12,499 bases of DNA from Planctomycetota bacterium (lineage in GTDB: Bacteria > Planctomycetota > Planctomycetia > Pirellulales > Lacipirellulaceae). The notes beneath the pieces were generated by a model that was not told the origin of the DNA, searched no databases, and worked only from the letters and a program-made list of their open reading frames with translations. The stretch covers positions 1-12,499 of the forward strand of contig JAJRUA010000037.1 in the NCBI GenBank assembly GCA_024278035.1, given 5' to 3'. A program made the translations under genes and the position numbers. Positions 1 through 6,802 of the stretch are shown piece by piece (the stretch's first letter is position 1; the number at the start of each line of letters is the position of its first letter).

Positions 1-1284
1 CCGAAGATGGTCGAACTGTCGGGCTATCGGAAGCTGCCGCACTTGATGCACCCGGTAGTGACCGACATGAAGAAGGCTGAGGCGATTCTCTCCTGGGCCG
101 TCGATAAAATGGAAGAGCGGTACCAACTGCTTGCCAAGGCGGGCGTACGACATGTGAGCGTCTACAACCAATTGACCGAAGCCGAATTAAAGGACCGCCT
201 CGACCCGCCTCATGGCGATACGTGGGACGACGCGGAGTGGGAATTGGTGCCCAAGCAGCTGCCGTTTATCGTGATCGTAGCCGATGAGATTGCGGACCTG
301 ATGATGACCTCCGGAAAAGAGGTCGAGCAGCACATCATTCGCCTAGCTCAGAAGAGCCGGGCCGTGGGCATTCACCTTATCCTGGCAACCCAAAAGCCGA
401 CGGTCGATGTCATCACGGGCCTCATCAAATCGAACCTGCCGGCGCGCATTGCGTTCCAAGTGGCGAGCCGCACCGACAGCCGGGTGGTGCTTGACGAGAT
501 GGGAGCCGACAAACTCTTGGGTAACGGGGACATGCTGTTCCTCTCGCCCGGTACGAGCCTCCTTTTGCGTGGTCAGGGGACGTTCCTTTCGGACGATGAA
601 ATTACAGGTGTCGTCGATTTTGTCGGTACGGACGAACAGCAGTTTGCTGCCGAGTTGATGCAGCTTAAAACGTCCGACGAAGAAGAGGAGTCCGCCGGTC
701 CCGCAGCGCTCAAGAACCGTGACGAATTATACGAAGCGGCCGTTGATGTTGTCGTACGCGAACGGCGTGGCAGCGTCTCTTTACTGCAACGTTGCTTGGG
801 CATTGGTTATGGACGTGCGGCCCGATTGATTGACTTCATGGCCGAGGATGGCATCGTTGGCGAGTACAACGGTTCGCAAGCGAGAGAGATCCTCATCACA
901 GCCGAGGAGTGGGAGACGATGACCTCTGGCGAAGCCGGCGTCGAAGTCGCGTCGCCCGCTGTGCCGAAGCCTGCTTCCAACCCGGCGATTGAAATCGCTA
1001 ACGAAAAAAAGGAAGAGGCCGAAGAAGTGATCGCCCCCTGGGAAGGTGAAGCAAAGGCCGACGAAGTCGAGGAGGAAGAAACCGGAGAGGCGGACAGCGA
1101 AGCTGCCGCCCAGGACGAAACGGAAGAGGAAGGCGAAGAAGATGAGCTAGCTGACGACGAGGAATGGGAATACGAAGAAGAGGACGAAGCGGAAGACGAA
1201 GAGCTAGCCGACGATGAGGAGTGGGAGTACGAGGAAGAAGACGAAGCGGACGAGGAAGAAGAGGATCTAGCCGAGAGTGCTTAA
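1..1284 (+). CDS. ftsK: DNA translocase FtsK, C-terminal part (5' truncated by window edge)
   Basis: Hexameric membrane-anchored ATPase that pumps chromosomal DNA at the division septum during segregation. The frame is open from base 1 and already reads PKMVEL, the conserved segment after the Walker A loop, so the N-terminal membrane part, linker and Walker A lie outside the window. The Walker B strand is at 265-294 (FIVIVADEIADL), followed by the family motif ATQKPTVDVITG near 385-420 and the remaining RecA-like beta domain to about 640. A winged-helix gamma domain, which in this family reads oriented KOPS-type DNA sites, spans about 715-905 (DELYEAAVDVVV to REILIT). An extended tail of about 100 residues, rich in Glu and Asp, follows from about 960. 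It holds a duplicated 16-residue unit and is unusual for FtsK. The family call is firm; the role of the tail is unknown. Confidence 0.95.
   Translation, partial: PKMVELSGYRKLPHLMHPVVTDMKKAEAILSWAVDKMEERYQLLAKAGVRHVSVYNQLTEAELKDRLDPPHGDTWDDAEWELVPKQLPFIVIVADEIADLMMTSGKEVEQHIIRLAQKSRAVGIHLILATQKPTVDVITGLIKSNLPARIAFQVASRTDSRVVLDEMGADKLLGNGDMLFLSPGTSLLLRGQGTFLSDDEITGVVDFVGTDEQQFAAELMQLKTSDEEEESAGPAALKNRDELYEAAVDVVVRERRGSVSLLQRCLGIGYGRAARLIDFMAEDGIVGEYNGSQAREILITAEEWETMTSGEAGVEVASPAVPKPASNPAIEIANEKKEEAEEVIAPWEGEAKADEVEEEETGEADSEAAAQDETEEEGEEDELADDEEWEYEEEDEAEDEELADDEEWEYEEEDEADEEEEDLAESA
1144..1248 (+). repeat. Tandem acidic coding repeat in the FtsK tail
   Basis: Two copies of the 16-residue unit ELADDEEWEYEEEDEA are encoded at 1144-1191 and 1201-1248, a period of 57 bp or 19 codons. 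The protein copies are identical, but the DNA differs at several third positions, so the duplication is not very recent or the protein sequence is under selection. The tail is almost all Glu/Asp with regularly placed Trp and Tyr. Confidence 0.85.
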
Positions 1285-1296
1285 CCATAGTCAGAA

Positions 1297-1367
1297 GTAG
1301 GGTCCGCTGTGCGGACCGATCTCTTTTACCCTCAACCAATCTCAACGGTCCGCACAGCGGACTCTAC
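1297..1367. repeat. REP doublet in inverted orientation (REPIN-like)
   Basis: The left unit is the tetranucleotide GTAG (1297-1300) followed by a perfect 7-bp hairpin with a 3-nt loop, GGTCCGC-TGT-GCGGACC (1301-1317). The right unit (1347-1367) is its inverted copy, ending in CTAC; its own hairpin is GTCCGC-ACA-GCGGAC (1348-1362). The two 21-nt arms are complementary over their full length, with one G:U pair (1301/1363), across a 29-nt spacer. GTAG followed by a short palindrome is the hallmark of REP elements mobilised by RAYT (Y1-type) transposases, and paired inverted REPs are called REPINs. No RAYT gene is in this window. Confidence 0.75.
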
Positions 1368-1378
1368 GGATATTTTTT
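1297..1378 (+). terminator. Candidate terminator of ftsK formed by the inverted REP pair
   Basis: The full-length 21-bp stem of the inverted REP pair, or the hairpin of its right arm alone, is followed after a few bases by TATTTTTT (1371-1378). It begins 13 nt after the ftsK stop codon. Position and T-run fit rho-independent termination, although the 29-nt loop of the long stem is larger than usual. The element may therefore serve both as a mobile repeat and as a terminator. Confidence 0.5.
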
Positions 1379-1434
1379 GCGTCCAAAAGAATAGACCGTG
1401 AGGTCACCCCAGAGAATCCCCCCGACCAAGAGTG

Positions 1435-1451
1435 GTAGGGTGCGAAGCACC
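1435..1451 (+). repeat. Solitary REP-like hairpin
   Basis: GTAG (1435-1438) is followed directly by the palindrome GGTGC-GAA-GCACC (1439-1451), with a 5-bp stem and 3-nt loop. This has the same architecture as the units at 1297-1367 (GTAG, then GGT, then a short palindrome) but a different stem sequence. It may be a second REP class or a decayed copy. Confidence 0.45.
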
Positions 1452-1550
1452 GTTGGATGGGCCCGTGTTGAGAGTTGAGAGCCGTTATTAATCAAAACGG
1501 CAACACGCACGAACGGTTTTCTACCCCGCAGCGTAGACCGGCCACGCATT

Positions 1551-1580
1551 GGGCTTCGAGTTTTTGTAAAAATCGAACCC
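1551..1580. repeat. Imperfect stem-loop
   Basis: GGGCTTCGAG, TTTTTGTAAAAA and TCGAACCC form a 30-nt inverted repeat: three G:C pairs, then TTCGA/TCGAA, then TTTTT/AAAAA closing on a 2-nt loop, with single-base bulges on the left arm. No gene ends beside it on either strand, so it is not an obvious terminator. It could be a decayed mobile repeat or an RNA structure. Confidence 0.4.
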
Positions 1581-1779
1581 AAGAGCGACTCATGTAACGC
1601 TACAGGGTAAAACCGATTCATGGCAGTGACCTCGCTACCAAAGGCTGTGATTTTGCCGCGACAACCGAAGCGATACGAACGCCCCGTTTCACGATGCGAG
1701 CGTAACGATAGGTGTACGCTGAGACATCTGCTTGTTATCATTGCGGCTCGTACCCATTTTTCTTTTGTCGGCATCTCTG

Positions 1780-1787
1780 AAGGTAGG
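1780..1787 (+). promoter_or_regulatory. Ribosome binding site that decides the GTG start of the isomerase gene
   Basis: AAGGTAGG lies 7 nt before GTG at 1795. The frame stays open further upstream, to a TTG at 1732, but that region has no ribosome binding site and would add a non-homologous leader to a family whose proteins normally begin just before the first beta strand. Confidence 0.55.
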
Positions 1788-1794
1788 TTTTTTC

Positions 1795-2802
1795 GTGTCG
1801 CTTTCGATCCAACTTAGTGGTTTTGCTGATGAATCCTCTTCCTCAAAAGCGATTGGTGAGCAGCTTTCCGCGATGGCTGCGATCGGTCTTCGCCGATATT
1901 CGTTGCGGTTTCTTGATCTTGGTAAGGCGGGTGGTGAGCCGGGTGTAAAGAATGCGATGCAGTTGACTCGCAAGGAGATCACCCTTGTTAAGAAGCTCCA
2001 TGCCGAATACGGCATGGAGGTCGCTTCGCTCGGATCACCGATCGGCAAAGTGAAGTTGCTTGATATCGACGATGGCACATCGAACCCGTACATTCCCTTC
2101 AAGAAGTACCTCAAAAAAGAGGTCGCCACGGCCTGCCGGTTGGCAACGGCTTTTGAAACGAAGTTGGTTCGCGGCTTCTCGTTTTACCATCCCAAAGAAA
2201 AAGAGCCGAAGGCTTACCTTTCGCAAGTGGTCGATCAACTTGGCGAAATTGCTGAGGCTTGCGCCAAGGAGGGGCTGTTGTTTGGACTGGAGGTTGAGGC
2301 GAACCTCGTCGGCCAATCAGGCAAGCTGCTTAAAGAAATCCACCGCCAAGTGAAGCATCCGGCGTTGGTGCTAATTTATGACGCCGCGAACCTGTTGTGC
2401 CAAGGCTACTCGCCGGACGAAACGTACGAAGAGTACCTCGCGATGAAGGCGGGCCTCGGGTGGATTCACATCAAGGATTATCGCCCGATCCAGTCAGCCC
2501 AGCGTGGCGGGCATGTTGATGAAGAAAGCCTCAGCGATTTCCAGCCGGTGACGCACGGTAGTGGCGTCTACGAGCGGGTGCTGCGCGACCTCAAGGAATC
2601 GGCACCGGCGATCAACCGGCGTATGAAAAAGCTCGGCTTGCCCGGTTTGTTGCTTGACCTTGAGCCCCATGTCCGTGGCGGCGGCCAATTCGGTGGCTAT
2701 AGCGGCCCCGACGGGATGGGAATCGCTACGAGAGCCATGTGTGGCCTGCTCGATTATCTTGATCTCCCATACGATCTTCGCGGTTATGGAGACCTTGCTT
2801 GA
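1795..2802 (+). CDS. Sugar phosphate isomerase/epimerase family protein (AP endonuclease 2-like TIM barrel)
   Basis: A predicted cytoplasmic TIM-barrel enzyme of 335 residues from the xylose isomerase-like/AP endonuclease 2 superfamily, whose members interconvert sugars or sugar phosphates using a divalent metal. The GTG start puts the first strand, LSIQLSGFADE, at the N terminus. Candidate metal and catalytic residues stand at strand ends in the expected order: Glu in FGLEVEAN, Asp in LIYDAANL, His in WIHIKDYR, and Glu in LLLDLEPH near the C terminus, followed by a Gly-rich stretch. Family length is typically 270-340 residues. The substrate cannot be read from sequence; planctomycetes carry many paralogues, often in carbohydrate catabolism. 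The gene stands alone between two long gaps, so context does not help. No signal peptide is seen from this start. Confidence 0.85.
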   Translation: MSLSIQLSGFADESSSSKAIGEQLSAMAAIGLRRYSLRFLDLGKAGGEPGVKNAMQLTRKEITLVKKLHAEYGMEVASLGSPIGKVKLLDIDDGTSNPYIPFKKYLKKEVATACRLATAFETKLVRGFSFYHPKEKEPKAYLSQVVDQLGEIAEACAKEGLLFGLEVEANLVGQSGKLLKEIHRQVKHPALVLIYDAANLLCQGYSPDETYEEYLAMKAGLGWIHIKDYRPIQSAQRGGHVDEESLSDFQPVTHGSGVYERVLRDLKESAPAINRRMKKLGLPGLLLDLEPHVRGGGQFGGYSGPDGMGIATRAMCGLLDYLDLPYDLRGYGDLA

Positions 2803-2813
2803 ATGGTGGATTC

Positions 2814-2845
2814 TTCGTAACTGTTCGCGACGAAAGCGTTTTTTT
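2814..2845 (+). terminator. Weak candidate intrinsic terminator after the isomerase gene
   Basis: A 5-bp stem TTCGT (2814-2818) / ACGAA (2830-2834) is followed by AGCG and seven T residues (2839-2845), 11 nt after the stop codon. The stem is short, so the call rests mainly on position and T-run. Confidence 0.35.
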
Positions 2846-2890
2846 GCTGGGAGTTGTGAACGGTTACGATTCTTCCGCCGGAAGGCCGAT

Positions 2891-2906
2891 CCGCTTGAGT
2901 AAGCGG
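2891..2906. repeat. Short perfect hairpin between the isomerase and exosortase genes
   Basis: CCGCTT-GAGT-AAGCGG has a 6-bp stem and 4-nt loop and no T-run on either side. A second small palindrome, CTTCC-GCC-GGAAG, lies just upstream (2872-2884). Their function is unclear; both sit in the leader region of the exosortase gene. Confidence 0.35.
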
Positions 2907-3029
2907 CAGCAAAAGACGGCTCCCTCCAGGCTTATCCGTTCGAGGGTTTCCGCAGAAGGGCTCCTGCATCGCCTCATTCCTTCGTGGTAAAAGGAAGGGG
3001 GATCGACTAGGATAATGGAGTGGTGTCCT

Positions 3030-3055
3030 GCCCCGTCCCCCTCAGCCCCGTCCCC
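3030..3055 (+). repeat. C-rich direct repeat in the exosortase leader
   Basis: GCCCCGTCCCC occurs exactly twice, at 3030-3040 and 3045-3055, a period of 15 nt. It ends 38 nt before the chosen GTG start. The in-frame codons across it are open back to a stop at 3013, so translation from a non-standard CTG at 3028 cannot be fully excluded. Confidence 0.6.
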
Positions 3056-3093
3056 TTGTCACTGGGGCTTCCAAACGAAGTCCTGTACGCTCT

Positions 3094-4743
3094 GTGCCCC
3101 CTTTTGCTCTGAATCTCCTGTCCCTGTTGGCGATTGCTATCGCTTACGGCCCCCTGCTGGCCGAGTTCGGGTCTCAGCTCTGGGCCAAACCCTACTATCA
3201 GCACTTTCCGTTCGTGCTGCTGGCTAGCGGGCTATTGTTCGCGCAGCAGCTAGCGACATCCGAGGCGAAGGATGCGCCGCACTATCGCTCCTTGGCGATA
3301 GTTGCCTACTTCATGGCATGGCTTGTTTTGTTGGCCGCTTATCAGGCTTCTTATCCGTTGGTGGCAGCCGCTTCTTTCGTCCTTCTTGCCGGGGGATGGG
3401 CCTTGAGTTTGTCCCATCGCCTCGGGCGTTCTTTCCCAATTGGCCCCTGGCTGCTGCTCTGTCTTTTGATTCCGATACCACGATTCGAAGGTCGCATGAT
3501 CCGAAATCTTCAGGGAATTAGCAGTAATTTGAGTAGCCAAGCGCTCGATTTGTTTGGAGTTCGTCATTTGATGGAGGGCAATACACTTGTGTTGCCCGAC
3601 AAACAATTGTTTGTCGATGAAGCCTGTAGTGGTATTATTTCTGCGATCTCGATTGTTGCCTGTGCCGCAATCTACGGGGTTTGGCGTCGTCGTTCTGCCT
3701 TGCATACGATCCTTTTGATGGCGGCTGCTATTAGCTGGGCGATGCTGCTTAATGTGGTACGGATCACTAGCATTGCACTTGCCCACTTTCACTTAAAGGC
3801 GGATTGGTCAGAAGGCTTTAGTCACACACTTTTGGGCCTCGTGGTCTTTACCCTGAGCTTGGTTTGCCTCGTCGCAACCGACTGGTTCTTACGAGCGGCA
3901 TTAGCGGAGGTGGGGCCACGGTGGGCCGTCCTCACGGGAGAACCCCTCCTATTTGGCAAACCTCTGGTACGAGTTTGGGATCGGATCGCCCAGAGTGTAA
4001 GCCAAAAGACTTTTGCCGCTTCAGCCATCGATTGGCATCGACTGGCGTGGACTACCGGTGCGTTGTCCATTGGCGCTGTGCCGATCGTGGCTTTTGGCGG
4101 TTTAGGGGCGACTCAACTGGTACGCCCTGCTTGGGTCGAACCCGCTCCGTTTCCCGATACAAGCGGATTTGCAGCTAACTTACAGAAGGAAGTGATGCCT
4201 GAACATCTGTTGGGGCTGACCCTTATGAATGTCACTCACAAAGAGCGATCCAGCAGCTCGGTTTTTGGAAAACATTCGGTTGTTTTTAAGTACGTTGGGG
4301 AAAATGGTAATGACTACCTCATTTCTTGTGATTTTCCGTTTCAACATTGGCATGAGCTTTCCGTTTGCTATCGAGGAATCGGCTGGGAGGTAGAGCGAAC
4401 GGTAGGGACGATCAACGAAGCAGCGTCGCCCGACGGTGAAAGCTCTTTTGGTTTTGCCCAGCTCGAACTCTCCAAGCCGGAGGGACAGGTTGCGCTGGTG
4501 ACCTTCTGTGCGTGCTACGAGAACGGCGAGCGGGTAGATACTCCCCCTACATTTGGAGCGGTGCAAGAACTTCTTCGGATTTTCTCTCGTCGCGATCGAG
4601 GGAATCGTGATCGGCTGACTTTTCAAGTACAGATTATGGCTAGCCGCACGGGTAGCCTCTCTGGCGAGGATAGGCGAATGTCAAGGAAATTACTCGACGA
4701 GGCACGTCGTCGATTTATAGCGGTTTCGCTAGCGACTCCATAG
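3094..4743 (+). CDS. xrtU: Exosortase with fused EpsI-like C-terminal domain (probable XrtU type)
   Basis: A 549-residue inner-membrane cysteine transpeptidase-like enzyme that processes exported proteins ending in PEP-CTERM-type signals. The N-terminal ~270 residues form a bundle of hydrophobic helices with the three invariant exosortase residues: Cys178 in VDEACSGI (codon 3625), Arg223 in LNVVRI (3760) and His244 in GFSHTLLG (3823). After a further hydrophobic segment near residues 325-340, the last ~200 residues are soluble. They resemble EpsI/DUF3485 (FQHWHELSVCYRGIGWEVE), which in many bacteria is a separate partner protein. GTG at 3094 is the only ordinary start between the upstream stop (3013) and the first membrane helix, and it has no clear ribosome binding site. 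The exosortase call is firm. The U subtype is my best recollection for long planctomycete exosortases and is tentative. Confidence 0.92.
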   Translation: MPPFALNLLSLLAIAIAYGPLLAEFGSQLWAKPYYQHFPFVLLASGLLFAQQLATSEAKDAPHYRSLAIVAYFMAWLVLLAAYQASYPLVAAASFVLLAGGWALSLSHRLGRSFPIGPWLLLCLLIPIPRFEGRMIRNLQGISSNLSSQALDLFGVRHLMEGNTLVLPDKQLFVDEACSGIISAISIVACAAIYGVWRRRSALHTILLMAAAISWAMLLNVVRITSIALAHFHLKADWSEGFSHTLLGLVVFTLSLVCLVATDWFLRAALAEVGPRWAVLTGEPLLFGKPLVRVWDRIAQSVSQKTFAASAIDWHRLAWTTGALSIGAVPIVAFGGLGATQLVRPAWVEPAPFPDTSGFAANLQKEVMPEHLLGLTLMNVTHKERSSSSVFGKHSVVFKYVGENGNDYLISCDFPFQHWHELSVCYRGIGWEVERTVGTINEAASPDGESSFGFAQLELSKPEGQVALVTFCACYENGERVDTPPTFGAVQELLRIFSRRDRGNRDRLTFQVQIMASRTGSLSGEDRRMSRKLLDEARRRFIAVSLATP

Positions 4744-4757
4744 CATCGAGGATGCTA
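4741..4757 (+). repeat. Perfect hairpin on the exosortase stop codon
   Basis: TAGCATC-GAG-GATGCTA is a perfect 7-bp stem with a 3-nt loop whose first three bases are the exosortase TAG stop. No T-run follows, so termination is unlikely. It buries the ATG at 4752, which argues against that ATG as start of the next gene. A role in mRNA stability or in setting expression ratios within an operon is possible. Confidence 0.6.
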
Positions 4758-4829
4758 CGGGGCCATAATGGAACTTTGCCTCCTCCGGTTTATTTTTCCC
4801 CTCTAACTTCTCACAGGCACAGATTACCG

Positions 4830-6728
4830 ATGCCGCGTATGCCACTCCACATCCGTTTCACGCGCTGGTTTTCCAGTAACATGAACCGAATTGGTAACGC
4901 TTGGCACCGCCTTGTCGAGCCGATTGAGCGGCTGTTTGGCTACTTGGGAGAGAGCTTACTCGGGATCTTCGATAGTTTTGAGGCGTTGGAGTCGGTCATT
5001 TTCCGCCTCGTTAGCTTACTCTTTTGGCCCTTCTTGGCCTTGGGCCGATGGCTAGTTAGCTGGATACCTTCAGAGGGGCCTCTCGCTAGGCTTTTTTCTT
5101 TTCCGGGCAGAGCGATTCGTAGCGTTGCCTTGGCGATCTTTGGACTGGCGGAGAAACTGAATCTCGATGGCGTTTTGATTCTATTTGCCAAGTTGCTAAC
5201 TCCGATTTGGTGGCCGATCGCTACGCTGCTGGGCTTTGTCAATGCTTGGCTTGCCACGCGGCGACCACGCGAGCTGGCGCTTGCCGTCCCCGCCCTATTG
5301 CTCGCAGCCCCTTTTGCTTACGTCGCTATTGCCGGAACCATGCTGAGTAGGGGCAAAATTGTCGAAAGTTATAAAATTGCGGCTCGTGATGCGATCGAGG
5401 AAGGAAACATGCCCCTGGCCAGTCTCCTTGAGCGCAAGCTGGCACAATTGGGAGCCGATACCCGACGGTCCGACTACCGTACGGCCATCGCCCTAGCGAG
5501 AAACGACGACCTTTCGTCGGCTTACCGGCGGATGCAACGCCTTGCCCCAATCGGTTTCCATGAGGCCAACGATTGGTCCGAATCAGGCAATAGGCAAGGG
5601 TACGCTGCTGCCCATGTGTGGATCACCCAACAACTTTTGTCAGGCAAGCTGACCGTTGCCGAAGAGCCCGCACTCAAGGACGAAACGCGACGTTTTTTTC
5701 TTGCGGAACAGCATTTAGACCAGCTTGCTGAAATGGGTATCTCGGGGCCTGCTCTTGCCCAGATGCTGGCCTACATCTACGCCGAGACGGATCGACTCTC
5801 CGAAGCGGCCCAAGTCCTCGAACCTTTCGCCTCCGAGTCATTCGACGCAGCAGCGATGAGGCTCCGTCTTTTGGCTGCTCTCAAGCAGAAAGACGAAGCG
5901 ACCCGCCAAGCGAAGACCGTGCTCCTTTTGGCCAGCCAAAAACAGATTAAGCAATCGTTGGTCAGCCGAGAACATCAAAAGAAGTCTCTAAGTACAGCCG
6001 ACCATGAGATAAGAGTTCTTGCTGCGGAATTGGCGGGTGACGACCAACAGCTTGAGCTTTCGTTACGAGCTTGGCAAACAGCCGAAGAGGCGAATTCACG
6101 ACCTATCAAGTTGCTAGCCGCCTTGCTGAGACGACGGGCCGAACGGCTTCTGGCCACAGGGACCTCCAACCCGGCCCAAGTGGTTGAACTTTTGTGCGAC
6201 GCAGTACGTTTCGACAGCCCTCACAAATGGATTGCTCTTCAAATTGGTATCGTTGCCGACCAACGCGAAGGCTCTCACCATGCCCAGTTGATTTGGGAGA
6301 GATTGATTTCTTCGCCTGACGTGCCTAGCGACATCTTGGAATTGGTAGGAACGATTGCCGCCACGCACGGAGACATCCTTACAGCTCGCAAGGTCTACCA
6401 GCGGATACTTAAGGCAGAGAAAGACCGCGTTTTTGTTTGGAATAACTACGCTTGGGTCTTGCTACAGGAACCTGAGATCGATGTCGAAGCGGCTCTGATA
6501 GCAGTGAATCGGGCTCTTGAGCAGCGGCCTCGCGATCACCGATTCCGTGAAACCCGCGGCCAGGTGATGATAAAACTCAAAAGATGGCCCGAAGCGATTG
6601 AAGACCTTGAATTTGCCTTGAATGGTCTACCCGAGTCGCCCGTTATCCATCGGGCACTTGCCGAGGCGTACGAAGCAACCTCCCAGCCGCAGCTCGCACA
6701 GATTCACCGAGAGCAAGCCTCCCCATGA
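4830..6728 (+). CDS. Membrane-anchored TPR-repeat protein of the exosortase cluster
   Basis: From ATG 4830 the product is about 632 residues. The first ~170 residues contain several hydrophobic or amphipathic stretches rich in Trp and Phe (VSLLFWPFLALGRWLVSW; KLLTPIWWPIATLLG) and one clear membrane helix (ELALAVPALLLAAPFAYVAI). The rest is alpha-helical. Recognisable tetratricopeptide repeats lie at about residues 500-630, with a TPR-like core at VWNNYAWVLL (codon 6438) and a following helix pair at WPEAIEDLEFAL. TPR domains hold protein partners, so a scaffold between sortase and substrates or envelope polymer is plausible but inferred. ATG 4752 is in frame but sits in a hairpin; ATG 4839 and 4881 are also possible, and none has a good ribosome binding site. 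It lies 86 nt after the exosortase gene and is probably cotranscribed with it. Confidence 0.8.
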   Translation: MPRMPLHIRFTRWFSSNMNRIGNAWHRLVEPIERLFGYLGESLLGIFDSFEALESVIFRLVSLLFWPFLALGRWLVSWIPSEGPLARLFSFPGRAIRSVALAIFGLAEKLNLDGVLILFAKLLTPIWWPIATLLGFVNAWLATRRPRELALAVPALLLAAPFAYVAIAGTMLSRGKIVESYKIAARDAIEEGNMPLASLLERKLAQLGADTRRSDYRTAIALARNDDLSSAYRRMQRLAPIGFHEANDWSESGNRQGYAAAHVWITQQLLSGKLTVAEEPALKDETRRFFLAEQHLDQLAEMGISGPALAQMLAYIYAETDRLSEAAQVLEPFASESFDAAAMRLRLLAALKQKDEATRQAKTVLLLASQKQIKQSLVSREHQKKSLSTADHEIRVLAAELAGDDQQLELSLRAWQTAEEANSRPIKLLAALLRRRAERLLATGTSNPAQVVELLCDAVRFDSPHKWIALQIGIVADQREGSHHAQLIWERLISSPDVPSDILELVGTIAATHGDILTARKVYQRILKAEKDRVFVWNNYAWVLLQEPEIDVEAALIAVNRALEQRPRDHRFRETRGQVMIKLKRWPEAIEDLEFALNGLPESPVIHRALAEAYEATSQPQLAQIHREQASP

Positions 6729-6802
6729 TTGGCCCTTCTCCCTACCTGCTGCAAGAAGCTCCCTGCCTGAAAGAAGCGGGCCCCTTCCCCCAAAATCAAC
6801 AC

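Larger units (their letters stand above)
1381..1794. other. Intergenic stretch without a convincing gene
   Basis: About 410 bp between the FtsK terminator region and the isomerase gene. It contains a REP-like hairpin (1435-1451) and an imperfect stem-loop (1551-1580). The minus strand is open from 1774 to 1364, but its product is Arg-rich, matches no family I recognise and terminates inside the REP pair. The last part carries the ribosome binding site of the isomerase gene (1780-1787). I could not pick a promoter with confidence. Confidence 0.5.

Noticed and set aside
998..1345. Arg/Leu/Pro-rich open frame on the minus strand
   Set aside because: It is the complement of the acidic FtsK tail; GAG/GAA repeats automatically give CTC/TTC-type codons and few stops.
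3015..3227. ATG-started frame in front of the exosortase gene
   Set aside because: It is out of frame with the exosortase, overlaps its start and encodes a Ser/Pro/Cys-rich product that follows from the C-rich repeat.
3250..3792. Open frame of about 180 codons on the minus strand
   Set aside because: Antisense to the membrane helices and catalytic Cys region of the exosortase; composition is typical of a shadow frame.
4752..4829. Upstream ATG extension of the TPR protein
   Set aside because: The ATG is inside a perfect hairpin and the added 26 residues (His/Pro/Arg-rich) look non-coding; a later Met is more likely.
6725..6802. ATGA overlap start for the TIGR03790 gene
   Set aside because: Attractive as translational coupling, but it would put 26 Pro-rich residues before a clean signal peptide starting at ATG 6803.
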